Positions 46,399-54,807 are shown, numbered from the stretch's first letter. The stretch: DNA of 64,000 nucleotides from Bacteroidota bacterium (GCA_023428755.1 JAEYWX010000006.1:1-64000); one strand, 5' to 3'. Program-made: numbers and translations. The notes: generated by a model not told the origin, from the sequence alone.

Positions 46399-47179
46399 AT
46401 TGTCCTTTAAATGCGGCCTGTCTTTTTTCTAAAAACGCATTTATGCCTTCCCGGTAATCTTCCGTGAGGGCAGCTTTTTGCTGAAACTGATCTTCCAGTT
46501 GCAATTGTTCATCCCATGAATTGTTGAAGGAATGATTCAGTACCTGTTTGGTATACGCTAATCCCTTTGTTGGCATTTGCGAAATGCTGAGTGCAATTTT
46601 TTTACTTTCTTCTTCAAATGTAACATCGGCAAATACTTTGTAGATCATGGCGAGACGCTCTGCTTCATTGGCCGATACTTTATCACCCGTCATCATTAAC
46701 GCACTTGCTTTTTGCCAACCAATTAAACGTGGTAGTGTAAACGTTCCGCCGCTGTCAGGTATCAAACCAATTTTTGAAAATGCCTGAATGAAAGAGGCAG
46801 ATTCTGCAGCTACAACAATATCGCAACACAACGCAATGTTGGCACCAGCACCGGCAGCTACTCCGTTCACTGCTGCAATAACCGGCTTTGGTAAGTTGCG
46901 GATGCGTTTTACAATGGGGTTATAATGTTCTGACAGAATTTGTGCCAGTTCAATTTTGTGTTCACCAACCAACTCACCAATGTCTTGTCCGGCACAAAAG
47001 GCTTTGCCAGCTCCGGTAATGTACACACACCGCACTTCGGGCAGCGATGCACATTCATCCAGTTTGTTTTGCAGCAGCAAAGCCATTTCCCGGTTAAAGG
47101 AATTGAATTTGTCGGGGCGGTTCAATATGATATAAGCAACCGCATCTTTTATTTCAAATAAAATAGACGACATAAGCAA
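46397..47179 (-). CDS. paaG: Enoyl-CoA hydratase/isomerase PaaG
   Basis: 260 residues. Crotonase fold with oxyanion-hole segments G-K-A-F-C-A-G-Q-D-I and A-V-N-G-V-A-A-G-A-G, and L-I-P-D-S-G-G-T-F-T-L-P-R, where the Asp is the PaaG-type catalytic residue. The end (L-T-E-D-Y-R-E-G-I-N-A-F) also fits PaaG. It converts ring 1,2-epoxyphenylacetyl-CoA to oxepin-CoA. The start may also be the ATG two codons later. Preceded by an MgtC-type gene with a 10-base gap. Confidence 0.9.
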   Translation of the reverse strand: MLMSSILFEIKDAVAYIILNRPDKFNSFNREMALLLQNKLDECASLPEVRCVYITGAGKAFCAGQDIGELVGEHKIELAQILSEHYNPIVKRIRNLPKPVIAAVNGVAAGAGANIALCCDIVVAAESASFIQAFSKIGLIPDSGGTFTLPRLIGWQKASALMMTGDKVSANEAERLAMIYKVFADVTFEEESKKIALSISQMPTKGLAYTKQVLNHSFNNSWDEQLQLEDQFQQKAALTEDYREGINAFLEKRQAAFKGQ

Positions 47180-47189
47180 TAGTTAAAAA

Positions 47190-47831
47190 TTATACATCAA
47201 AACTTTTGATGCGTGTATGTTTCAGTAAATAATCGTTTACAATATCATAATCGTGGTTGGGCGCACCTACACGGTAAATATAAATCGCATCATTGTTTTC
47301 TTTGATCATTTTCATACAACGGTAGTTGATATCGTGTTTTGAAAAGAACAATTCCAGCTCTTTTTTGAAGTCATCACTTACATCTTCTGTTCTGATCTTG
47401 TAATCTTTTACTTTGTGCAACCGGTTAATAAAACGCTGTACAGGCTCCAGCACAAACAACGCAACTACAACCATACTGCTAACCACAAACGCCAGCGGAT
47501 AATTGTGATAACCAATGGCCATGCCTAATGCAGCAGTAATCCAGATGAGCGCCGCAGTAGTTAACCCATTTACGGAAATGCCTTCTTTAAAAATGACACC
47601 TGCACCAATGAAACCAATACCTGTTACAATATTACTGGCAATACGATCGGGACTGACGTTGTTGCTTTCTTTTGAAAGAATAGTGTATAAACAGGAACCT
47701 ACACAAATAAAGATCATGGTGCGAAAACCTGCAGGTTTGCTGCGGAACTCCCGCTCCAATCCAATAACTGCCCCAATGATGAAGGCAATCGAAACCTGTG
47801 CGGCTTCTTCTAAATAGATGGTAAAATCCAT
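47190..47831 (-). CDS. MgtC/SapB family membrane protein
   Basis: 213 residues from ATG 47831; the longer frame to 47906 begins in the terminator of the upstream gene. Four to five membrane segments with the family motifs G-A-V-I-G-L-E-R-E and I-G-F-I-G-A-G-V-I-F-K, then a cytoplasmic C-terminal domain (~135-213). MgtC-like proteins affect magnesium or phosphate homeostasis. Placement before paaG is probably chance. Confidence 0.9.
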   Translation of the reverse strand: MDFTIYLEEAAQVSIAFIIGAVIGLEREFRSKPAGFRTMIFICVGSCLYTILSKESNNVSPDRIASNIVTGIGFIGAGVIFKEGISVNGLTTAALIWITAALGMAIGYHNYPLAFVVSSMVVVALFVLEPVQRFINRLHKVKDYKIRTEDVSDDFKKELELFFSKHDINYRCMKMIKENNDAIYIYRVGAPNHDYDIVNDYLLKHTRIKSFDV

Positions 47832-47894
47832 AAGCGTATCCTTAAACAATGAACAAGGTAGTGAAATGTAGTATAACTGTAAACGGCTTGCAAC

Positions 47895-47925
47895 AAAAAA
47901 AGCCATCGTTGACTGATGGCTTTTT
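47895..47925 (-). terminator. Intrinsic terminator of the Gfo/Idh/MocA gene
   Basis: AAAAAGCCATC/GATGGCTTTTT stem with a 7-base loop, T-rich on both strands. Confidence 0.88.
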
Positions 47926-47945
47926 GTAGAAGCAATTGGAAATAA

Positions 47946-49265
47946 TTAAAAATATTTCGTTACACCCGGAATAGCAACAGGATAATAACCATCATCATTT
48001 GGAAGAATGGGTGGTGCTGCATCCCAATCGTATTTCTTCGGCTGCAGATCGAGGTTTGAAGCAAGCACTTTATCCCACTCCAGCATTTGTCCGGAGTAAG
48101 TTGCCATACGACCCATAATAGCCGTAAGCGTACTCTTTGCACCAATCTCAGCATCGGCAAATTTGTATTCGCCTTTAGCGATGGCTGCAAACAGTTCATC
48201 GTGTTCGTTCTGGTAAGGATTGTTTTCACCTTTTTTATCGAACTGGTATACAGGTTTTCCTTTTGCATCTAAGATCGTTGCCGCATCACCTTTAATGCTT
48301 CCTTTTGTACCAACGATCAATTCATCTACACGACTCATCGTTCCGGGAATATGACGGCACTGACTGTTCAGCACCGATCCATCTGCATAGGTAAACTCAA
48401 CAAAGTGATGATCGAAAATTTCACCATGATCTTTTCCTTTACGTACCTGTCGGCCACCCATGCCTTGCGCTTTTACCGGGTATGCATCTTTGAACCAGTT
48501 CACCACATCAATGTTATGTATATGTTGCTCAACAATATGATCGCCGCAAAGCCAGTTGAAGTAATACCAGTTACGCATCTGGTATTCCATTTCTGTTTGT
48601 CCGTATTTGCGTTTGTTTACCCACACACCATCGTTGTTCCACCATGCCTGTGCAGAAGTAATATCGCCAATCAGGTTTTTTCGTTTGAATAACTCACGGT
48701 ACGAATTCTGATAACGGCGTTGCAAACCAACCACCACGTTCAGCTTTTTCTGTTTTGCTTTTTCAGCAGCATCCAGTACACGACGGATACCAACAGGATC
48801 GGTTGCTACCGGCTTTTCCATGAACACATGCTTGCCTTTGTTCACTGCTTCTTCAAAATGAATGGGGCGAAAACCGGGAGGTGTGGTTAAGATCACCACA
48901 TCGGCCAATGCAATCGCTTTTACATAGCCATCAAAGCCTGCAAACTTATTTTCTTCCGGTACATCTACCTTTTCTTTTACAGATAAACCCGAGCCATCAT
49001 CTTTAATGAGTGTTTTGTAACAACGATCAATGCGGTCACGAAACGCATCGGCCATTGCAACCAGTTTTACATTTTGTTTGCTGAGCAATGCCTGCATGGC
49101 AGCACCGGTACCACGGCCGCCGCAACCAACCAATGCAACTTTAATGACTCCATCGGCACCTGAAAAGAAATTGGCTTTTGACAGCAGCGGACTCATGATA
49201 AGACCACCGGCAAGCAGCGAAGAAGTTTTTACAAACTCCCTGCGTGAATTGTTATCGTTGTTCAT
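47946..49265 (-). CDS. Gfo/Idh/MocA family oxidoreductase, Tat-exported
   Basis: 439 residues. Twin-Arg signal (R-R-E-F-V-K-T-S) at residues ~8-30. Rossmann domain with V-G-C-G-G-R-G-T-G-A, then M-E-K-P-V-A-T-D-P and the C-terminal alpha/beta domain. Probably an NAD-dependent sugar or inositol dehydrogenase in the periplasm with a tightly bound cofactor; substrate unknown. The SUMF1-type gene and the Tat-exported isomerase gene next to it suggest a small sugar-related region. Confidence 0.93.
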   Translation of the reverse strand: MNNDNNSRREFVKTSSLLAGGLIMSPLLSKANFFSGADGVIKVALVGCGGRGTGAAMQALLSKQNVKLVAMADAFRDRIDRCYKTLIKDDGSGLSVKEKVDVPEENKFAGFDGYVKAIALADVVILTTPPGFRPIHFEEAVNKGKHVFMEKPVATDPVGIRRVLDAAEKAKQKKLNVVVGLQRRYQNSYRELFKRKNLIGDITSAQAWWNNDGVWVNKRKYGQTEMEYQMRNWYYFNWLCGDHIVEQHIHNIDVVNWFKDAYPVKAQGMGGRQVRKGKDHGEIFDHHFVEFTYADGSVLNSQCRHIPGTMSRVDELIVGTKGSIKGDAATILDAKGKPVYQFDKKGENNPYQNEHDELFAAIAKGEYKFADAEIGAKSTLTAIMGRMATYSGQMLEWDKVLASNLDLQPKKYDWDAAPPILPNDDGYYPVAIPGVTKYF

Positions 49266-49356
49266 GTTGAAGGTTTAGATATTTATTGTTTGTTATTTTG
49301 TTTGTTTTGCCACGGAGGCACGGAGAATACGGATTGTTTATTTCTACTTTCAAACT

Positions 49357-49389
49357 TATTAATCCGTCCGACGAGGGCATCTGACGGAG
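49357..49389. repeat. Repeat family B (CCGTCAGACGAGGGCGTCAGACGG type), intergenic copy
   Basis: Shares TTATTAATCCGTC and GACGAGGGC with the two copies before asd (62794-62828 and 62841-62864). Confidence 0.7.
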
Positions 49390-49398
49390 TGTGCTTTT

Positions 49399-49430
49399 CG
49401 TACCTCGTACTTCTTACTTCGTACTTTTCT
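49399..49430. repeat. Repeat family A (AAGTACGA type), intergenic copy
   Basis: On the minus strand: AAAGTACGAAGTAAGAAGTA followed by CGAGGTACG. Lies directly beside the family B copy. Confidence 0.6.
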
Positions 49431-49433
49431 TCA

Positions 49434-50396
49434 TCATTCTTCCCCAAGATATTTTTGAAAAAATGCTTCCGCTTCCTCAGCACTCGGTTGTTTCACAGGA
49501 CGAATAATACGGAAACCGATAAACGGTGCATCCGCATTCCACCATTTGCTTTTTGGTATCTGCGGATCACGACGGTTCCACACAGGATCAGACTTTGTTC
49601 TGTTGGCACTACGCAATTCTTTTGCTTCATCCTGGTACGTTCCGCCTTTCACTGTGCGTGGATAACGGTTTGTTGGTTCAATTAACGGATTGTTTGCTTT
49701 ATCGCCAATAGTAGTGAAATACGTTTCACTGTATTGATCGAGCACCCATTCGCCTACATTGCCCAACATATCATACAAACCCCACGCATTTGGTTTTTTC
49801 TCGCCCACTTTATGATAGCGGTTCTCACTGTTTGTTTTGAACCATGCATAGTTACCTAACTCTTTTGCATCGTTACCAAAAGGATACGTTGTTGTTGCAC
49901 CTGCTCGGCAGGCATATTCCCATTCAGCTTCTGTGGGTAAACGAAAGAACACACCCGTTTTTTTGTACAGCCATTTGCAATACATGAGTGCACCGTATTG
50001 CTGCATACTGTTGGCCGGGAAGCCACCTGTTTTGCCCATGCCCAATGTCATATCAATATACGGAGAGCTTGGTCTTGTTACTGCATCAACTGTTGTATTC
50101 TGGCTGATGCTTTCATCGAGAAAGAACGCATTGAATTCATCATAGGTAACTTCATACGCACCCATCCAGAAAGCACCCACACTTACTTCACGTTGTGGCG
50201 TTTCATCGGTTTCCTTTTGTTTGTCGGCATCACTGCTGCCCATCAGAAATGTACCGGCAGGGATAGCAATCATTTTAGTTTGCAAACTGCTTGATGGAAT
50301 GGATTGAAGATAGGTACGAAATGCAGTATCAGCACTTTGTGCTTGTACAAGTGCAGCCGCAGCAAGAACCGGAATGGCAAGTAAAAACTTCTTCAT
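49434..50396 (-). CDS. Formylglycine-generating enzyme (SUMF1) family protein, secreted
   Basis: 320 residues from ATG 50396 (M-K-K-F-L-L-A-I-P), which gives a clean signal peptide ending in V-Q-A-Q; the longer frame to 50462 adds a non-signal extension. SUMF1 fold with I-P-A-G-T-F-L-M-G-S, Y-E-V-T-Y-D-E-F, R-L-P-T-E-A-E-W-E-Y-A-C-R, G-N-V-G-E-W and F-I-G-F-R-I-I. In Bacteroidota this fold also occurs in the gliding/T9SS proteins GldJ and GldK, but those are lipoproteins and this one has no lipobox Cys. Exact role unknown. Confidence 0.88.
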   Translation of the reverse strand: MKKFLLAIPVLAAAALVQAQSADTAFRTYLQSIPSSSLQTKMIAIPAGTFLMGSSDADKQKETDETPQREVSVGAFWMGAYEVTYDEFNAFFLDESISQNTTVDAVTRPSSPYIDMTLGMGKTGGFPANSMQQYGALMYCKWLYKKTGVFFRLPTEAEWEYACRAGATTTYPFGNDAKELGNYAWFKTNSENRYHKVGEKKPNAWGLYDMLGNVGEWVLDQYSETYFTTIGDKANNPLIEPTNRYPRTVKGGTYQDEAKELRSANRTKSDPVWNRRDPQIPKSKWWNADAPFIGFRIIRPVKQPSAEEAEAFFQKYLGEE

Positions 50397-50558
50397 AATA
50401 AGATTGGGAAGGTGGAAATTACTGAATCTAATGGTTACGTGTGTTAGCGAAATGTAAATCACTGATTTTCTTTTCTGTGAAACCGTTTGCGCAAAGGAAG
50501 AAATGGAGTTCGTTATTCTTAAACTTAGTCGTTAAATTGAGTTTCCAAATAATCAACT

Positions 50559-51482
50559 ATGCAACGCAGACAATTTCTTCAGCAATCGGTATTAGCAGGC
50601 GCAGCAGCTGTAACAGGTACAACTGCAATGGCGGTTTCATCTTCGCAACAAGTTTCAACTCTTGCAGAAAAACCTTTTCAACTCGATTATGCTTTTCATG
50701 CAGGAATGTTTAAAAATCATGGTGGCGATAGTTTTCTTGATCAGATACGTTGGGCATATGATATGGGCTTTCGCAGTATTGAAGACAACGGCATGATGAA
50801 TCGCAGTGCCGATGAGCAGAAAAAGATTGGCGGCTTGCTGGCGAAGCTGGGTATGCGTATGGGTGTGTTTGTGATTACTTCTGATAACTGGCATTGGATC
50901 ACATCGCTCACCAGCGGTAAGCAGGAGTGGATCGATAAGATGGAGAAAGATTGCAGAACTGCGGTTGAAGTGGCGAAGCGTTGCAATGCAAAATGGTTAA
51001 CCGTTGTGCCGGGAAATTACGATCGTCGTTTATCGATGGATATGCAAACGGCCAATGTAATTACTGCATTACGAAAAGGTGCTGCCATATTAGAGCCGCA
51101 TGGTTTAGTGATGGTGCTGGAAGCATTGAGTGATAACAGCGATCTGTTTTTACGTGGCACCGATCAAACATATATGATCTGCAAAGCAGTGAACAGTCCC
51201 TCGTGCAAGTTTTTGTTTGACATGTATCACATGCAGCGTAACGAAGGCAACATTATTGCATCGATCAATCGTGTGTGGGAAGAAACTGCTTATTTCCAGA
51301 TCGGTGATAACCCCGGCCGCAAAGAACCCGGCACCGGCGAAATGAATTACAAGAACATCTTCAAACACATTCACAAAAAAGGCTTCAAAGGCATTATGGG
51401 GATGGAACATGGTAATGCGGCGCCGGGTAAAGAAGGTGAGCTGGCGTTGATTAAAGCTTATCGGGAAGCAGATAGCTTCTAA
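50559..51482 (+). CDS. Sugar phosphate isomerase/epimerase-like TIM barrel, Tat-exported
   Basis: 307 residues. N-terminal twin-Arg signal (R-R-Q-F-L-Q-Q-S-V-L-A-G). TIM-barrel of the hydroxypyruvate isomerase / xylose isomerase-like group: G-F-R-S-I-E-D-N-G, V-M-V-L-E-A-L-S-D, F-L-F-D-M-Y-H-M-Q with metal-type ligands, and G-M-E-H-G-N. Probably isomerises a sugar or sugar acid in the periplasm. It is divergent from the SUMF1-type gene and close to the Gfo/Idh/MocA gene, a frequent companion. Confidence 0.88.
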   Translation: MQRRQFLQQSVLAGAAAVTGTTAMAVSSSQQVSTLAEKPFQLDYAFHAGMFKNHGGDSFLDQIRWAYDMGFRSIEDNGMMNRSADEQKKIGGLLAKLGMRMGVFVITSDNWHWITSLTSGKQEWIDKMEKDCRTAVEVAKRCNAKWLTVVPGNYDRRLSMDMQTANVITALRKGAAILEPHGLVMVLEALSDNSDLFLRGTDQTYMICKAVNSPSCKFLFDMYHMQRNEGNIIASINRVWEETAYFQIGDNPGRKEPGTGEMNYKNIFKHIHKKGFKGIMGMEHGNAAPGKEGELALIKAYREADSF

Positions 51483-51560
51483 TGTATGATGTAGGATATA
51501 TGATATCTGATTTGTTACGAACGCTTAAATCCGACATCATACATCAGCCATCCTACATTC
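51483..51560. repeat. Repeat family D: inverted repeat of ATGTATGATGTCGGATTT type
   Basis: Two opposed arms (ATGTATGATGTAGGATATAT side and its degenerate complement) fill the gap between the isomerase gene and paaD. May form a long hairpin that ends transcription from both sides. Confidence 0.55.
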
Positions 51561-52079
51561 TTAGTGGCATTTGAAATAGTCGAACGGTTCTTTACACTCA
51601 TCGCATTGATACAATGCTTTGCAGGCCGTTGAACCAAACTCGCTGATGCGGTGGGTATGGTAGGAATTGCAGTGCGGACATTGCACTGCTTCGTTTGGTG
51701 CAAATAATTGGTCGCTACAAACCTGTTGTTTGGGATTAGGAGGAGCGATGCCGTACTGTTTCAGTTTTTCTTTTCCTGCTTCAGTCATCCAATCAGTCGT
51801 CCATGCAGGAGAAAGTACAGACGTTACTTTCACTTGTTTATATCCCTGCTCGGCTAATGCTAAACGGATGTTCATCGCAATCATATCCATTGCCGGGCAA
51901 CCGGTGTAAGTTGGCGTAATGATGATTTCAATCTCGGCATCATCAACTTTTACATCACGAACAATTCCTAAATCAAGCACCGTCAACACAGGAACTTCCG
52001 GATCAACTACTGTACTTAGTATCGACCAGATCTTTTGTTCTGTTGTTGATGCGTTGATATGTTGTTCGAGATTATTCAT
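51561..52079 (-). CDS. paaD: Phenylacetyl-CoA epoxidase assembly subunit PaaD
   Basis: 172 residues. DUF59/MIP18-like domain (~15-110, D-P-E-V-P-V-L-T-V-L-D-L-G and T-P-T-Y-T-G-C-P-A-M), then a C-terminal zinc-binding part with C-P-H-C, a middle C and Y-Q-C-D-E-C. PaaD helps mature the metal centre of the PaaABCE epoxidase. Last gene of the paaABCD run. Confidence 0.95.
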   Translation of the reverse strand: MNNLEQHINASTTEQKIWSILSTVVDPEVPVLTVLDLGIVRDVKVDDAEIEIIITPTYTGCPAMDMIAMNIRLALAEQGYKQVKVTSVLSPAWTTDWMTEAGKEKLKQYGIAPPNPKQQVCSDQLFAPNEAVQCPHCNSYHTHRISEFGSTACKALYQCDECKEPFDYFKCH

Positions 52080-52090
52080 GCTGTTTATTG

Positions 52091-52117
52091 CTCCTCCTAC
52101 AGGAGGCGGGGGAGGTG
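52091..52117 (-). repeat. Repeat family E-like copy between paaD and paaC
   Basis: CTCCTCCTACAGGAGGCGGG and flank, related to the copy in paaB at 53609. Confidence 0.45.
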
Positions 52118-52119
52118 TT

Positions 52120-52857
52120 TTACCACTTCGCTCCCGGATAGGTTCGTTGCAGGTATTGTAATTCGGTTAAGATATAACCCAACTGTTCGGTATGTACACC
52201 TTGCTTGCCACCTTTTTGTACAAATACATTTTGCGGCACGGGTAATTTGGCTTCATCAAATACAGCGGTTACTTTTTCGTTCCATGTTTGTCTGATGGCT
52301 GCCAGATCAATTCCCATTGCTGTTTCATAATCCGCTGCTTCAAACATTTCGCCGCAATAGCGCCACAGTTCATCAATGGCATGCAGCATACGGTTATGAC
52401 TTTCTTCTGTACCATCGCCCAAACGAATTACCCATTCGCTGCTCCAGCGTACATGGTAGGTTGTTTCTTTGATAGCTTTTGTTGCAATGGCAGCTAACTG
52501 TTCATCACTGCTTTGCTGTAATTGCTGAAACAACAGCAGTTGATACTGACTGAAAAGATATTGCCGTAAAATGGTTTGTCCCCAATCGCCGTTCTCCAGC
52601 TCAACCAATAATAAATTTTTGAACTCACGCTCTGTTCTTAAATACGCTAAAGAATCTTCCGTCGAGCCATCATTCTTTAAAGCAGCAGCGTATTGATAAA
52701 AATTTCTTGCCTGTCCTAAAAGGTCTAATGAAATATTGGTGATGGCAATATCCTGTTCCAGTATCGGTCCATGTCCGCACCATTCACTGTTCCTTTGAGA
52801 AAGAATAAGTGTGCTGTCAGCGAGATGAAGTGTATAGTTGATTAAAGAATTATTCAT
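52120..52857 (-). CDS. paaC: Phenylacetyl-CoA epoxidase subunit PaaC
   Basis: 245 residues. Ferritin-like helical protein with conserved L-A-D-S-T-L-I-L-S-Q-R-N-S-E-W-C-G-H-G-P and E-E-S-H-N-R-M-L-H-A. It is the structural partner of PaaA in the epoxidase and has no full di-iron site. Its ATG follows the stop of the four-helix-bundle gene without a gap (TAA ATG). Confidence 0.95.
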   Translation of the reverse strand: MNNSLINYTLHLADSTLILSQRNSEWCGHGPILEQDIAITNISLDLLGQARNFYQYAAALKNDGSTEDSLAYLRTEREFKNLLLVELENGDWGQTILRQYLFSQYQLLLFQQLQQSSDEQLAAIATKAIKETTYHVRWSSEWVIRLGDGTEESHNRMLHAIDELWRYCGEMFEAADYETAMGIDLAAIRQTWNEKVTAVFDEAKLPVPQNVFVQKGGKQGVHTEQLGYILTELQYLQRTYPGAKW

Positions 52858-53274
52858 TTACTTATTAGAGGAATTAGGATTTTGTAATTGGGAATTGGGT
52901 TTGGCAGCAGCTTTCGATTTATCCAGGTACCCGATGTAGCCATTGGTAAGTTTAAATACCAATTCAAATTTCTCTTCTCCTGATTTTAACTCGTCTTTAG
53001 AAATATATTTTTCATCAAAGGCAGTTGTTAAATGTTCCATCGTTTCTGTAATTGAACCTCTTGCAATAATGAAAAAATTTCGGGTGTCTGTAAATGTGTA
53101 TCTGCCATAACCTTCAGCCATATTTCTTGTTATTGATCTCGATGAATCAACTATTTGTGAAATGAGTAAGAATTTTTCATCTTTCGGAAATGATTTAACC
53201 AAATCAGAAATGTACATTCTCAGTTTTCTTGCTTCTTTGTAGCATTCTAAATCCTTGTATCCTTTGTAATTCAT
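52858..53274 (-). CDS. Four helix bundle protein (S23/IVP-like) inside the paa operon
   Basis: 138 residues. Classic pattern of the 23S-rRNA intervening-sequence protein family: Y-K-D-L-E-C-Y-K-E-A-R-K-L, L-I-S-Q-I-V-D-S-S-R-S-I-T-R-N-M-A-E-G-Y-G-R-Y and F-F-I-I-A-R-G-S-I-T-E-T. Family members are small structural proteins without proven function, known from rRNA intervening sequences and next to other mobile DNA. It interrupts the usual order paaA-B-C-D. Both sides carry AATTCC/GGAATT-rich repeats and its C-terminal tail (P-N-S-Q-L-Q-N-P-N-S-S) is encoded by one of them. Not expected to belong to phenylacetate degradation. Confidence 0.92.
   Translation of the reverse strand: MNYKGYKDLECYKEARKLRMYISDLVKSFPKDEKFLLISQIVDSSRSITRNMAEGYGRYTFTDTRNFFIIARGSITETMEHLTTAFDEKYISKDELKSGEEKFELVFKLTNGYIGYLDKSKAAAKPNSQLQNPNSSNK
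52862..52893. repeat. GGAATT/AATTGG repeat at the 3' end of the four-helix-bundle gene
   Basis: GAGGAATTAGGATTTTGTAA and a following GGGAATTGGG; pairs in character with the region at 53279-53331 on the other side of the gene. Confidence 0.5.
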
Positions 53275-53278
53275 AAGT

Positions 53279-53331
53279 CAGCCGGAATTGTTTTACCTAA
53301 TTCCTTATTCCAAATTACAAATTCCCGGCTG
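53279..53331. repeat. Inverted AGCCGGAATT repeat upstream of the four-helix-bundle gene
   Basis: CAGCCGGAATT (53279-53289) and AATTCCCGGCTG (53320-53331) are complementary with one bulge and enclose several AATTCC units. Confidence 0.6.
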
Positions 53332-53333
53332 CT

Positions 53334-53723
53334 TTACATATGTTTCACCTCATCAGGTAAATCGTAAAAAGTTGGATGACGATATACTTTATCATTCGCA
53401 GGATCGTAGAAGCTTTCCGCATCATCAGGGTTGCTTGCATGAACGTATTTACTCTCCACTACCCAAATGCTTACACCCTCCATTCGGCGTGTATATACAT
53501 CACGAGCATTCTCAATTGCCATCTGCGCATCAGCAGCTTTTAAACTGCCTACATGTTTATGATCGAGACCCTGCTTGCTGCGAATAAACACTTCCCACAA
53601 AGGCCAAGAACCCCCTCCGCCCCCTGAAGTGGGAACTTGAGAACCCTCCGCTGAGAGGTTGCCTCCTGTATTTGTATCAGGAATATCGCCGTAATAAAAA
53701 CATCTTATTTGAAAATTCATCAT
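53334..53723 (-). CDS. paaB: Phenylacetyl-CoA epoxidase subunit PaaB
   Basis: 129 residues; PaaB is usually about 95. The conserved part starts at W-P-L-W-E-V-F-I-R-S-K-Q-G-L (~40) and ends with the normal Y-D-L-P-D. The ~35-residue N-terminal extension includes S-Q-V-P-T-S-G-G-G-G-G-S, encoded by a GC-rich repeat of family E, so it looks like a repeat insertion in frame. PaaB bridges PaaA and the reductase in the epoxidase. Confidence 0.93.
   Translation of the reverse strand: MMNFQIRCFYYGDIPDTNTGGNLSAEGSQVPTSGGGGGSWPLWEVFIRSKQGLDHKHVGSLKAADAQMAIENARDVYTRRMEGVSIWVVESKYVHASNPDDAESFYDPANDKVYRHPTFYDLPDEVKHM
53609..53636 (-). repeat. Repeat family E-like copy inside paaB
   Basis: GC-rich CCCCCTCCGCCCCCTGAAG and flank, translated as part of the PaaB N-terminal extension (residues ~30-39). 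Confidence 0.55.
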
Positions 53724-53742
53724 TCAGGTTTTTTGAAATTTA

Positions 53743-54705
53743 TCAAGCTGCTGCTAAAGCCCCTTTAGGGGTTTGGGGTTGTTGCTTTCTTTTCTCTGCA
53801 TGTGCAGCAGCTGCTTCACGCACCCATTTCCCTTCTTCGTGAGCTTTGCGGCGTGCATTCAAACGTTGTTTGTTGCAGGGGCCGTTTCCTTTCACCACAT
53901 TCCAGAATTCGTTCCAGTCAATTTCACCGAAATCGTAATGGCCACGTTCTGCATTCCACTTCAACGCAGGATCGGGTAAAGTCATTCCTAATAATTTCAC
54001 CTGTTCCACACACATATCTACAAATTGCTGACGCAGTTCATCGTTTGTTTTGCGTTTGATCTTCCATTTGATGCTTTGATCGCTGTTGGTGCTCTCGCTG
54101 TCCTTCGGTCCAAACATCATGAGGCTGGGCCACCACCAACGGTTGATGGCGTCCTGGCACATCGCTTTTTGTTCATCTGTTCCTTTCGATAAAACCAATA
54201 GCGATTCAAAGCCTTGGCGCTGGTGAAAACTTTCTTCTTTACAAATACGCACCATAGCCCGGGCATAGGGTCCGTAGCTGGTGCGGCACAACATTACCTG
54301 GTTGAGGATGGCAGCACCATCAACCAACCAGCCAATGGCGCCCATATCGGCCCATGTTAACGTGGGGTAATTAAAAATAGAAGAGTACTTGGCTTTTCCG
54401 CTGTGCAGATCGTTGATCATTTCCTCACGGCTCATGCCCAGCGTTTCAGCGGCACAGTAGAGGTACAAACCATGACCGGCTTCGTCCTGCACTTTCGCCA
54501 TCAAAATAGCTTTGCGTTTGAGCGATGGGGCACGGGAAATCCAGTTGCCTTCGGGCAACATCCCTACAATTTCGCTGTGGGCGTGCTGACTGATCTGGCG
54601 AAGATTGGTTTTGCGATAAGCTTCCGGCATCCAGTCCTTCGGCTCGATCTTCACCTCTTCATCGATCTTTTGTTGAAATACGCTTTCTAAATCGTGTACT
54701 GACAT
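53743..54705 (-). CDS. paaA: Phenylacetyl-CoA epoxidase catalytic subunit PaaA
   Basis: 320 residues. Di-iron monooxygenase: E-A-G-H-G-L-Y-L-Y-C-A-A-E supplies an E-x-x-H iron site and K-E-E-S-F-H-Q-R-Q the second one. It epoxidises the ring of phenylacetyl-CoA at the 1,2 position. First gene of the paaA-B-(4HB)-C-D operon. The C-terminal residues ~309-316 (Q-P-Q-T-P-K-G-A) come from a family E repeat, as in the AlkA-like gene at 31791. Confidence 0.97.
   Translation of the reverse strand: MSVHDLESVFQQKIDEEVKIEPKDWMPEAYRKTNLRQISQHAHSEIVGMLPEGNWISRAPSLKRKAILMAKVQDEAGHGLYLYCAAETLGMSREEMINDLHSGKAKYSSIFNYPTLTWADMGAIGWLVDGAAILNQVMLCRTSYGPYARAMVRICKEESFHQRQGFESLLVLSKGTDEQKAMCQDAINRWWWPSLMMFGPKDSESTNSDQSIKWKIKRKTNDELRQQFVDMCVEQVKLLGMTLPDPALKWNAERGHYDFGEIDWNEFWNVVKGNGPCNKQRLNARRKAHEEGKWVREAAAAHAEKRKQQPQTPKGALAAA
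53759..53781 (-). repeat. Repeat family E (CCCCTTTAGGGG type), copy inside the 3' end of paaA
   Basis: GCCCCTTTAGGGGTTTGGGG, the reverse orientation of the copy at 31791-31812. Confidence 0.65.
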
Positions 54706-54723
54706 AACAATAACATTGGGTCA

Positions 54724-54752
54724 CAAATTTAACGATAACTAACGTCTGTTTG
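54724..54752 (-). promoter_or_regulatory. paaA promoter overlapped by a PaaR-type operator
   Basis: TAAATTTG (minus strand, 54731-54724) is the -7 box, 18 bases before the ATG of paaA. In its spacer, CTAACGTCTGTTTG (54739-54752) matches 9 of the 10 fixed positions of CNAACGNNCGTTNG, the operator known for the TetR-type PaaR of Thermus. A wider inverted repeat TCACAAA (54721-54727) / TTTGTGA (54749-54755) frames it. A repressor bound here would block the promoter until phenylacetyl-CoA is present (inference). Confidence 0.55.
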
Positions 54753-54807
54753 TGATTTTTGTTTACAGTTTGTCCGTACTGATTTTTCTCATGCAGAATG
54801 TGAGTGC

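Noticed and set aside
49290..49685. 131-codon plus-strand ORF across the repeat region
   Set aside because: It runs over dispersed repeats and the antisense of the SUMF1-type gene; composition is not protein-like.
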